The translations under genes were made by a program, and so were the position numbers. Positions 1-7,257 of a stretch of DNA of 64,000 nt are shown here, in pieces (the stretch's first letter is position 1; the number at the start of each line of letters is the position of its first letter). The notes below the pieces were generated by a model. It had not been told where the DNA came from and ran no database searches. It worked only from the letters and a program-made list of their open reading frames with translations. Source of the DNA: Nannocystis sp. RBIL2 (GTDB lineage: Bacteria > Myxococcota_A > Polyangia > Nannocystales > Nannocystaceae); contig NZ_JAPNJW010000002.1 in assembly GCF_026626745.1 (NCBI RefSeq), forward strand, positions 4,054,151 to 4,118,150. Direction: 5' to 3'.

Positions 1-4
1 CGCG

Positions 5-187
5 CACGCCCTGCCTACTCGATGGCTCCTCGTTGCCGCTCGCTTGGAAGGCACTCCTGGTGCTCGTTGTCGCCGCAGGCACGGCAAGACTTTCGACCGG
101 GTTACACTGTTGCTGACTCGTCGCATCGGCGCCCGACGACCTCGCCCCGCTCACGCCCTGCCTACTCGATTGCTCCTGGTTGCCGCT
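5..187. repeat. 36-bp direct repeat pair, 147 bp apart
   Basis: Positions 5-40 and 152-187 match over 36 bp with two mismatches. Both copies begin CACGCCCTGCCTACTCGAT and end TTGCCGCT. The spacing is 147 bp. The copies sit in gene-free sequence at the window edge, so further units may lie to the left. Nothing suggests a CRISPR, because there is only one interval and the repeat is not palindromic. Confidence 0.8.
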
Positions 188-337
188 TCTCTGGATGGTT
201 GGGTTGCTCATGCTCTTGATTCACGGACTCGCCCTGCTCTCTAAATTTCGCTAGGGCCGTGTCTCACACGACATTGTCAGGTAGGGGTCCGCACCAGGTG
301 CAGCCGTCCCGGCAGGTCTCGCTGAGCGGCAAGGCGC

Positions 338-463
338 CGCCGCTCGACCCATAGTGCGTGGCATCCTGTCGAGTGACGGGGCGAGGCTTCTTGGCCTATG
401 GGTGCGGACCGTACCAAACCGCCCCGCTCTCGCGCCCGTTCCACCGCTCTCTGTCCTCGTTCG
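338..463. repeat. Dispersed 126-bp repeat, copy A
   Basis: This segment is about 90% identical to 16562-16689, with long identical blocks such as GAGGCTTCTTGGCCTATGG and CGCCCGTTCCACCGCTCTCT. It lies downstream of the minus-strand lipoprotein gene at 573-1331. Both copies stay partly open when translated on the minus strand (sharing GGLVRSAPIGQEAS), but no known domain appears, so an intergenic repeat is the simplest reading. Confidence 0.8.
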
Positions 464-572
464 CTCCCCACGAGCGTGTGAAGGCAATGCGCCAGCCGGA
501 AGGCCCCGCCCAGCTCGGTCGACCTGTCCGGCGGCCTCTGGCCACGGACTTGGGTCGTCGCGCCGTTTCGCA

Positions 573-1331
573 CTAGCGACCGCGCCGGCGCGCGAACCAG
601 GCCGGGACCGTGGTGCCCGGCGGGACATCGTCGCCGTCGAAGGCGAAGCGCCCGGCGAGGTCGTCGGGCGCGAACTCAGGGCTCGACCACGTCGCGCCGA
701 AGTCGCTCGTGCGGTAGGTGTAGCGCCCGGGCGCGGTGCCGCTGATTGGTGCCGCCGGGTCGTCGTCCCAGCGCACCACCAGCGCGCCGCGGCCGGCGGC
801 GTCCATCTGCAGCCCCTCGACGCCGGCCATGTAATACGGCTTGCGCACGTGGCCGCGGAGCCGCCAGCTGCGCCCGCCGTCCTCGCTGGTGACGATCGCC
901 AGCGTCCACGACGGAGCCTCGACGGCCGAGTCCGCGACCAGCCAAATCCGCCGGCGATCGTGGGATGTCTCGACGACGACCCACCGCGCCTGCGTGAGGT
1001 CGTCGACACGCTCGAGGTCGATCAGGTTCGGTCGCGCCTCGCTCGCCGGATCGAACCACACGATCGCGGGACGGGTGGCGGTCGGCAGCGACGGGCCGTA
1101 CGAGGCGAAGACGACCCCGGGGAGCGTGTCCGTCGGTTGCAGCGAATCGACGGCGATCCACGGCTGCAGCTCCTCGACACTCACGGGACGGCTCGCCAGG
1201 GCGACGTCGGCGGCGACGAACCACGGCTCGACCTCGGACGGTGGGGGAGTCGGCTGCCGCGGTCGCCCGGCGTCGACGGTAGGTTGCCCCGTACACGTCG
1301 CAAGGACGAGCGTCAGCAGGCATGCGCGCAT
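573..1331 (-). CDS. BNR/sialidase-fold-like lipoprotein
   Basis: The 252-residue product has a short lipoprotein signal peptide (MRACLLTLVLATC, Cys13 as lipid site) and then a proline-rich linker. The body carries two motifs of the BNR/Asp-box type, TSEDGGRSWRLRG near residue 145 and TSDFGATWSSPEF near 215, each in the S/T-x-D-x-G-x-T/S-W pattern seen in sialidase and photosystem-assembly propellers. With so few motifs the propeller would be incomplete, so it is probably a non-enzymatic binding protein. No catalytic arginine triad is evident. It is expected on the periplasmic or outer surface. It stands alone on the minus strand, with a dispersed repeat beyond its 3' end. Confidence 0.8.
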   Translation of the reverse strand: MRACLLTLVLATCTGQPTVDAGRPRQPTPPPSEVEPWFVAADVALASRPVSVEELQPWIAVDSLQPTDTLPGVVFASYGPSLPTATRPAIVWFDPASEARPNLIDLERVDDLTQARWVVVETSHDRRRIWLVADSAVEAPSWTLAIVTSEDGGRSWRLRGHVRKPYYMAGVEGLQMDAAGRGALVVRWDDDPAAPISGTAPGRYTYRTSDFGATWSSPEFAPDDLAGRFAFDGDDVPPGTTVPAWFARRRGR

Positions 1332-1616
1332 GCGTGGACCGTATCGGGCCGCGCGTCGCCGGTCAAACCGCGAGGATCAGCGCACGCGCACGGCGACGAC
1401 CGAATGATCGTCCATGTCGTCGCGCCGCGAGACCGCGTGCGTCAGCGCGGCCACCGTGCGTTCGGGCGAGGGGGGTGCATCCGGCGAGGGTAGCTTCCGA
1501 GAGCCGTATTCACGCGGTTTGATCAGCGCACGAACGCGTCCCCGTACTCGACGTCGGCGACCGCGATCTCGACCGCCGCGGCGGGGCCGAACCAGGCCGG
1601 CCGCGGGTTGTCCGCC

Positions 1617-1994
1617 TCACTCCTCGTGGAGGGCCGTCCTGGCCAGCTCGCCCGTGGCTGGATCGACGACGGCGTAGTAGGTGCCCGGTCCCCGGCCAGC
1701 GACGGTCGGATCGACCTCGGTGACGACCGTCTCGCGGAGTACGCCGCGGACGATGACGGTGCGGTCGGAGAGCGCGTAGTCGCCGTCGACGTCGACGCCG
1801 TGGACGGTCGGCTGCTTCGTGCGGGTCTGCGGGCCGATGATCGTGACCGTCTTACCGACCGCGGCGGCCGGCTGCGAGCGATCGGTGATGACCGTCTCGC
1901 CGGGGTCCGTGAGCGCCGTCGGGGCCGCGGGCGGAGGGCTACCGGCCTGACCGCAGGCCGCGAGCAGGACGATCAGGAAGGCGAGGCTGCGCAT
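1617..1994 (-). CDS. Small lipoprotein of unknown function
   Basis: The product has 125 residues. It starts MRSLAFLIVLLAAC, a clean lipoprotein signal with Cys14 as lipidation site, followed by a Pro/Ala linker. The remaining 90 residues alternate short hydrophobic and charged stretches (VGKTVTIIGPQTRTKQ, YALSDRTVIVRGVLRETVV), which looks like a small all-beta domain, perhaps OB-like, but no family is recognised. Codon use is strongly GC-rich at third positions, supporting a real gene. It is monocistronic between two other minus-strand lipoprotein genes and has no visible functional partner. Confidence 0.7.
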   Translation of the reverse strand: MRSLAFLIVLLAACGQAGSPPPAAPTALTDPGETVITDRSQPAAAVGKTVTIIGPQTRTKQPTVHGVDVDGDYALSDRTVIVRGVLRETVVTEVDPTVAGRGPGTYYAVVDPATGELARTALHEE

Positions 1995-2124
1995 GCGGAG
2001 ATCTTAGTTCAACGGAGGATGCTCGTCGCCCGCTCGACCTCCGACTCGTGCAGCTTGGGGGAAACACGCGCCGGGGTCCGACTGCGCGCTGTAGACCAGC
2101 GGCGCCGCCGGCCCCTCGTTCGGC

Positions 2125-3447
2125 TCACCGCGGCGATCCAGGACGCGACGGCCCCAGCTCGATGAGCGCCCCGAGGCTCATCTGTACGAGCTGGGCCATG
2201 AGCGCGCTATTGTTGTGGTTCCCGGCCGCGTTGGCCGTCACCGCCACCCACGTGCGTCGCCCCGGCACCTCGCCGACGGCGGCGCCGAAGCCGAAGTCGT
2301 TGCGACCCGAATAGGAGTACGCCGCCTCGCCGCCGACCGACAGCGCACGCGTCCCGAGGATCTCCCTGCGGAAGGCGTCGCGCGTCTGCGCGTCGAACAG
2401 CGCCCCCGCCTCGACCGCGGCGGACCACTTCACCAGGTCATCGACGGTCGAGACCAGCCCGCCGTTGCCCATCAGCGCCCACGACGGCTCCGGCCAACAA
2501 GCGGGCGAGTTGCAGCCGAAGCGGTCCTCGTCGTAGCCGACGGCGACCTGTCCCTCGGGCCATAGGTCGTCACCGTACAGACCCGTCCGCGTCATCATCG
2601 CCGGGGCGAACAGGCGGGTCTGGAGGTACTCGGCGAACGGCACGCCCGCCGCCTCCTCCACGACCGCGGCGAGCAGCGTGTAGCCCGAATTCGAGTACGC
2701 CTCGGTCGAGCCGGGCGAGAACTGCAGCGCCTGTGCGAAGATCCGCTGCAGCGCGGTCGCGCGATCCATCGCCTCGAAGTCGCCCTGCGTATCGTGATAC
2801 TCGTGGAAACCGGCCCGGTGGGTGAGCACCTGCGCCAGCGTGATCGCGGCCTTGTCGGCGGGCACGCCCTCCAGCAGCGCACCCAGCGTGTCCTCGCGCG
2901 CCAGCACACCCTCGGCCGCGAGCTGGTAGATCGCCGCCGCGGTCATGACCTTCATGATCGACCCGCAGTCGAACGCGGTCCGGCTGTCGTTCTCGAGCCC
3001 GCGCGCGCGGTCGGCCAGGCCCACGCCCCCGTGCCACACCAGCACGCCGTCGCGGATGATCGCCACGCTGCCGGAGAAGCCGTCCTCGCCGGCCCGCAGG
3101 GCCTGCTCGCGCAGCCGCTCGGCCGACGCCAGGACGCCGATCTCGGTCGTCTCGCAGGCCAGGAGGCCCAGCGCCAGCGCTTCCTGCATCGGCGGCTCGC
3201 ATGTCTCTTGGGCCAGCTCTCCCTTCTCCGGCGTGTACGAGTCGTCGAACTGGACCTCGATGTCACCCGACACGTCGATCGTCAAGCTCTCGGCGGCCAG
3301 CCCGATCTCCGCGATGCACTCGCGGTACACACTCTCGGCCGCTGCGAGCGCGCTCGGACACTGCGGCGAATCACCCGCCTCGCACGCGACCAGCATCACC
3401 CACGCGACGGCAAGCCGCCATGTCGCGCCCCGGTTGTCTCGATTCAT
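2125..3447 (-). CDS. Serine hydrolase, beta-lactamase/DD-peptidase fold lipoprotein
   Basis: The product has 440 residues. The lipoprotein signal ends at VMLVAC (Cys22). Residues 25-115 are an extra N-terminal region of unknown type. From about 120 the protein matches the class C beta-lactamase/esterase (Pfam Beta-lactamase) family: the nucleophile motif SIMK at residues 163-166 (SxxK), the YSN motif (AYSNSGYTLLAAV) near 253 and the intervening LTHRAGFHEYHD segment. Such proteins are DD-peptidases, esterases or peptidases more often than true beta-lactamases, and the sequence does not decide between them. The gene is followed after 15 bp by nothing on its own strand; the anti-sigma gene at 3463 lies just upstream of it and may be co-transcribed. 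Confidence 0.9.
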   Translation of the reverse strand: MNRDNRGATWRLAVAWVMLVACEAGDSPQCPSALAAAESVYRECIAEIGLAAESLTIDVSGDIEVQFDDSYTPEKGELAQETCEPPMQEALALGLLACETTEIGVLASAERLREQALRAGEDGFSGSVAIIRDGVLVWHGGVGLADRARGLENDSRTAFDCGSIMKVMTAAAIYQLAAEGVLAREDTLGALLEGVPADKAAITLAQVLTHRAGFHEYHDTQGDFEAMDRATALQRIFAQALQFSPGSTEAYSNSGYTLLAAVVEEAAGVPFAEYLQTRLFAPAMMTRTGLYGDDLWPEGQVAVGYDEDRFGCNSPACWPEPSWALMGNGGLVSTVDDLVKWSAAVEAGALFDAQTRDAFRREILGTRALSVGGEAAYSYSGRNDFGFGAAVGEVPGRRTWVAVTANAAGNHNNSALMAQLVQMSLGALIELGPSRPGSPR

Positions 3448-3462
3448 GACACCTCCGCGACC

Positions 3463-4032
3463 TCAACGAGACCTGTCGCGCGGAAGTTCCGCCCGCGCCG
3501 CTGCGATCGCCGCCTCGACCTGCTCGCACCCCACGTCATCCACCGCGGCGTCGACCTTCAGGAAGCCGCGCGTCACCGCCACGCGGCCGCAGGCGCCGTC
3601 CAGGCTCACCTCCTCACCATCGGCGACGACGCTGAGCGCGGAGCCTTCCGCCGTCCGGCGCACCCAGACGACGCCCTGCACCACCTCGACCACGACGCGG
3701 CCGTCGCCGCGGCGGCGCCACTGCACGTGCGAGCCGGGCTCGCCGACCACCTCGGCGACGCCCGGCACCTGCAGATGGGTGCGACCCGCGGCGCTCGCGG
3801 ACGCGGGCGGTTCGGGGCGCAGCATCGCCGCTGCGCCGACCAGAAGCCCGCCGACCGTCCCGCCGACCGCGAACGTCCGGGCCAGCGCCCACCGCCTCTC
3901 GGCAGGCCGTGCGGGCGCGCCGGCGTCGGCCCGCTCCAGCACGCGCTCGGCGAAGCCCGGCTGCGGCGCGGGCGCGCCCCAGCCGTCGAGCAGCCGGTCG
4001 ATCTCCTCCGACGTGTCCTTTGGGTCAGCCAA
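3463..4032 (-). CDS. Membrane anti-sigma factor with FecR-like domain
   Basis: The 189-residue product has a short acidic cytoplasmic part (residues 1-47, DTSEEIDRLLDGW), one transmembrane helix around 50-68 (FAVGGTVGGLLVGAAAML) and a periplasmic part resembling FecR (VEVVQGVVWVRRTAEGSALSVVADGEEVSL). This architecture is typical of anti-sigma factors that hold an ECF sigma at the membrane. Its start overlaps the 3' end of the sigma gene at 4025-4582 by 8 bp, so the two are translationally coupled. The downstream hydrolase gene at 2125-3447 begins 15 bp after it and could be a target or operon member. Confidence 0.8.
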   Translation of the reverse strand: MADPKDTSEEIDRLLDGWGAPAPQPGFAERVLERADAGAPARPAERRWALARTFAVGGTVGGLLVGAAAMLRPEPPASASAAGRTHLQVPGVAEVVGEPGSHVQWRRRGDGRVVVEVVQGVVWVRRTAEGSALSVVADGEEVSLDGACGRVAVTRGFLKVDAAVDDVGCEQVEAAIAAARAELPRDRSR

Positions 4033-4582
4033 CGCGCTCCTTGATGAGTAGCTGTTCGAGCCGCGTGCGCGCGCGGTGCAGCCGCGACTTCACCGTCCCG
4101 AGATCGATCTGCAGCGCCTCGGCGATCTCCTGGTACTCGAGGCCGTGGAGCTGGCGCAGCACCAGCACGCTGCGCTGCTCGGCCCCGAGCTCGGCGAGGG
4201 CGGCCTCGACGCGCTGCCCGAGCCGGCGAAACTGCGCCAGCTCGTCAGTCTCGCGCGACGGCAGGCGATGCACCGTCTCGTCGAACGACTCGAGCGGCAC
4301 GCGTTTGCGCCGCAGGTGATCGATGGCGACCCGCGCCGCGATCGTCACGATCCACTTCCTGAGGTGACCGGGCCCGTGGTCCTCGAAGCGAGGCAGCGCT
4401 CGATGCACGCGCAAGAACGTCTCCTGCGCCAGGTCTTCGACGTCCGCCAGGGCCGCGCGGAACAGCATCTGCGCGAGCACGGCATGCACCGCGTGCTGAT
4501 GCGCGACGACCAGCGCACGAAAAGCCTCGCGGTCTTCCCGCGAGGCTCGCTTCCGCACGTTCGCCTCGAGTTCGTCGGACAC
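4025..4582 (-). CDS. ECF RNA polymerase sigma factor
   Basis: The product is a sigma-70 family ECF factor of 185 residues. Region 2 is visible as DVEDLAQETFLRVHRALPRF followed by LRKWIVTIAARVAIDHLRRK, and region 4 as ELGAEQRSVLVLRQLHGLEY with the helix-turn-helix QEIAEALQIDLGTVKSRLHR. The frame is open upstream to 5101, but that extension is low-complexity and would overlap the divergent gene at 4869. The GTG at 4582 gives a normal-length ECF protein and is preferred, although no strong ribosome binding site decides it. The anti-sigma gene overlaps its end, a classic sigma/anti-sigma unit. Confidence 0.85.
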   Translation of the reverse strand: MSDELEANVRKRASREDREAFRALVVAHQHAVHAVLAQMLFRAALADVEDLAQETFLRVHRALPRFEDHGPGHLRKWIVTIAARVAIDHLRRKRVPLESFDETVHRLPSRETDELAQFRRLGQRVEAALAELGAEQRSVLVLRQLHGLEYQEIAEALQIDLGTVKSRLHRARTRLEQLLIKERVG

Positions 4583-4868
4583 GGAGGGCTCGCCCAGGTT
4601 AACGAGAGTGGCTCCCGCCGAGTTCCGCCGCGCGATGACCGACAGCTCCAGCACTGCCAGTGAGCCGACGACCTCGACCGCGAGCCCACCACCACCGACG
4701 CCACCATCACCGCCGCCGAGTCCACGACAGGAGGTCGCTGCAGCGGCCAGGAGCACGCAAGGCAGGGTTTCCGTCATGGAGTCGTTCGCGCGCGGCGTGG
4801 CGTTGAGTCGGTCTCCGCGGCCCCCGCGCGTTGCCCCCGCGGCGCGCGGCCTGCTATCGATCGCCACC

Positions 4869-6029
4869 ATGTCGCTCCGCGTCGCCCCGCTCGTCCTCCT
4901 CGCGCTCGCCGCCTGCTTCGTCGACGGGGCCTCCATCACCGACGGAAACGGGCCGGGCACCGCCGCGCCGCAGACCACCACCGCCGCTGTCACCAGTGAC
5001 ATGCCCGAAAGTACAGGTGGCCCCACGACCGGCGCGGAGCCGACGACGGCCGACACCGCGACCACCGGCAGCGTCACCACCAGCCTCGACACCGGCACCA
5101 CCGTCGCGCCGCCGGAGACCTGCCCGTGCTTCGGGGGCGACGGGCCCTACTGCGGCCAGGGCGTCGCCGTCGAGGCCGCCGCGGCCGGCTGCGAGATCGC
5201 CGTGCTCGCCGGCCATGAGGGCGACATCCTCCACTGCGAGGCCGGCGAGTGGAGCCTCGACGCGGCCTGTGAGGCCGGCTGCGAAGTCACCGCCCCGGGC
5301 GAGGCCGACGCGTGCCTGCTGCCGGTGTGCGACTGCTTCGTCAAGGAGGCGTGGTGCGGCAGCGGGGCGGCCGCGCACGGTCTCACCCTGGACCCGCCAT
5401 GCACCGTGCCGCTGGTGCCGGAGCACAACAACGACATCCTCGGCTGCGATGGCGAGACGTGGATCGTCAAGCAAGAGTGCGAGAAGGGCTGTCACGAGGA
5501 GATGGTGGGTGTGCCCGACAGCTGCAACGATGACTCCGACTACAAGCTGCCGTACGCGTGCGGCGACGCGTTCACCTGCAGCCAGGCCAACTTCGGCTCC
5601 TCCCACCAGGGCAGCCAGGCCTACGCGTGGGACTTCGCCATGCCCAGGGGCACTCCCGTGCATGCCGCCCGCGGCGGCACGATCGCCTACCTCGAGGTGC
5701 GCTCGCCCAACGGCTCGCAGTGCTACGATCCGCCGGGCCTGCTCGAGGCGTGCCACAACAAAGCCAACTTCATCGGCATCAAGCACGCCGACGGCACCGT
5801 CGCGCTCTACATGCACCTGCAGGAGATGAAGGTCCAAAAAGGCGACGTCGTGCAGCAGGGCCAGCTCATCGCCCTGTCCGGCAACAGCGGCTACACCTCC
5901 GGCCCGCACCTGCACTTCCAGCTGCAGAACGACTGTGGGATCTGGTTCTGCAGCTCCGTCCCGGTCAGCTTCGCCGACGCCCCCGGCCTCGCCAAGAACG
6001 ACAAGGTAACCTCGGGCAACTGCCCGTGA
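4869..6029 (+). CDS. M23 (LytM-type) peptidase lipoprotein with Thr-rich stalk
   Basis: The 386-residue product starts at ATG 4869 with MSLRVAPLVLLALAAC (Cys16 as lipid site). A Thr/Ser-rich stalk runs to about residue 80. Two tandem Cys-rich repeats of about 70 residues follow, each beginning CxCF and containing a DILxC core (GDILHCEAGEW and NDILGCDGETW). The C-terminal domain is M23: SHQGSQAYAWDFAMPRG supplies the His and Asp metal ligands and GPHLHFQLQ the HxH motif. M23 enzymes cleave peptidoglycan crosslinks; here the enzyme would be anchored in the envelope on a flexible stalk. A degenerate 14-bp repeat unit lies in the stalk coding region at 5000-5013. The gene is divergent from the ECF sigma at 4582. 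Confidence 0.9.
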   Translation: MSLRVAPLVLLALAACFVDGASITDGNGPGTAAPQTTTAAVTSDMPESTGGPTTGAEPTTADTATTGSVTTSLDTGTTVAPPETCPCFGGDGPYCGQGVAVEAAAAGCEIAVLAGHEGDILHCEAGEWSLDAACEAGCEVTAPGEADACLLPVCDCFVKEAWCGSGAAAHGLTLDPPCTVPLVPEHNNDILGCDGETWIVKQECEKGCHEEMVGVPDSCNDDSDYKLPYACGDAFTCSQANFGSSHQGSQAYAWDFAMPRGTPVHAARGGTIAYLEVRSPNGSQCYDPPGLLEACHNKANFIGIKHADGTVALYMHLQEMKVQKGDVVQQGQLIALSGNSGYTSGPHLHFQLQNDCGIWFCSSVPVSFADAPGLAKNDKVTSGNCP

Positions 6030-6071
6030 GCGCGTGCGCCTTTCGTCTGCGACCGCGGCCGGGCCGGGTCG

Positions 6072-6085
6072 TATGTCCTTCAGGA
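6072..6085. repeat. Single 14-bp CATG-family unit
   Basis: Unit TATGTCCTTCAGGA is followed directly by CATG, giving a 7-bp inverted repeat (ATGTCCT/AGGACAT, 6073-6088). It lies 42 bp after the stop of the M23 gene. Position and hairpin would suit a weak terminator, but there is no T tract and the same unit recurs inside genes elsewhere, so it belongs to the dispersed family typed at 56454-56537. Confidence 0.75.
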
Positions 6086-6199
6086 CATGACCTGCGATCG
6101 TCGGGGAACCGTCCCACAAAATATTTCGATTCAGTGCGCTTCATCCCCACCCATCGCCAGAGGGGGCGCGGCGACGCCGGAGTGTGCTACCCTGGCCGC

Positions 6200-6601
6200 G
6201 TGTCGAGCGACATCCGACGAAGACTCTGCGTGCCGGCGCTCCTTGCTGTGTCGACCGTGTCCGCGGCACCGGCCTGTAGCGACGACGAGAAGATGACGGA
6301 GCCGACGACGGCGGCGACGACGACGGACGCGACCGACAGCACGACGACAGGGACGATCACCGGCACGACGATGGACCCGACCATGGCGACGATGGTCACC
6401 GGGACGGACACCGGCGCGGTGCCCGAATGCAGGATGATAAAGGATCAATCTACCTGCGAGGCGACGCCGCTGTGCATGTGGCCGCCGGAGGAGTCGGAGT
6501 GCATGCTCGATTGCATGCAGATCGACGACGAGGCCGTCTGCATGGCGACGCAGGAGTTCTGCACGTGGGTCGACGGCAAGTGCGAGATGCTGGTCATATG
6601 A
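6200..6601 (+). CDS. Small Cys-rich lipoprotein with Thr-rich stalk
   Basis: Starting at GTG 6200, the product has 133 residues. A signal peptide (RRRLCVPALLAVSTVSAAPAC) ends in a plausible lipobox. Residues 29-73 form a Thr/Asp/Gly stalk (TTAATTTDATDSTTTG). The C-terminal 55 residues carry eight cysteines in two similar modules, CRMIKDQSTCEATPLCMW and CMQIDDEAVCMATQEFCTWV, each with a C-x3-5-C-x-W ending. This resembles short Cys-rich modules seen in other Nannocystis-type lipoproteins, but I cannot name a family. The start is chosen because it is the first one giving a signal peptide. Confidence 0.75.
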   Translation: MSSDIRRRLCVPALLAVSTVSAAPACSDDEKMTEPTTAATTTDATDSTTTGTITGTTMDPTMATMVTGTDTGAVPECRMIKDQSTCEATPLCMWPPEESECMLDCMQIDDEAVCMATQEFCTWVDGKCEMLVI

Positions 6602-7257
6602 TAGCATCCCCGGCGGCCCGGTCGGGCTGCGAGACCATGCTCCACTGGATGCTCCATCATTGGCCACTCCCCGGCGGAGTGGCCGCCCTCGCCGCAACTC
6701 TCACTGCACGTTTCACGCGTCTTGATGCCGTCGGCCGAGGAGGTTGCCGGGTCAGCACCTATGATGGCGTCGCCGTATCGGTGCTGGTGTCGCCGGTGGT
6801 CGTGCCGGTCGTGTCGGTCCGCCACTCGACGCCCGGCAGCCGACTTTGATGACATCGCCGCTCGCATACAGGTGGTCATATACCCCGTGGGCTTCGGCGA
6901 CGAGGTAGCCCGTGTAGCCTAGAGCTGCGTGAAAGGCGTCGGCGAACACGATCGCGGCCGTCGACGCCTTTCCCTCGGCCTACCTCGAGCAGCGTCGCGC
7001 CGCCGTCGCCTTCCGCGCCGGGAACCAGGCCCGGCTCGTCGTTCAGGCAGTGAGCGGTCGTCACGCCCTCGACCATGGCGAGTCGCGCATGCGGTCGATC
7101 ATGAAGTCGACGAATACGCGGACCTTGATCGGCAGGCGGTTGGTCGGTGGCGGCGCGGCGCTCACCGATGCGTTCAGTCGGCCGTCTCCGGGTGACCCTC
7201 TCGCGTCGGTCGCGGGACGGTCCGAACGCTCGTCGAACGCGGAGGCTCGTGGCGGGA
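6602..7257. other. Decayed region between genes
   Basis: Several short minus-strand fragments are readable here but no intact gene. One is a LysR tail (7061-7141). Another, around 6830-6990, reads ATLLEVGRGK and then, after a frame change, FADAFHAALGYTGYLVAEAH; its family is not recognised. The mixture of broken frames and reduced GC bias suggests old gene remains. Confidence 0.5.
7061..7141 (-). pseudogene. C-terminal remnant of a LysR-family regulator
   Basis: The minus-strand translation contains NRLPIKVRVFVDFMIDRM just before a stop codon. This is the characteristic end of LysR substrate-binding domains (LPxKVRxFVDFLxExF). Upstream in the frame the sequence becomes unrelated low-complexity protein, and no HTH or remaining effector domain is present in any frame nearby. 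The intact LysR gene at 36769-37707 is not its source by eye. It is best read as the last 27 codons of a deleted gene. Confidence 0.6.

Larger units (their letters stand above)
1..572. other. Gene-free left edge containing repeats
   Basis: No open frame here has a recognisable domain or convincing protein. The stretch contains a pair of 36-bp direct repeats (5-40 and 152-187) and one copy of a 126-bp dispersed repeat (338-463). The flanking base composition is lower in GC than the genes around it. A gene cut off by the left window edge cannot be excluded, but none is visible. Confidence 0.6.

Noticed and set aside
5..187. CRISPR-like repeat-spacer
   Set aside because: Only two copies, 111-bp interval, no palindromy and no cas genes.
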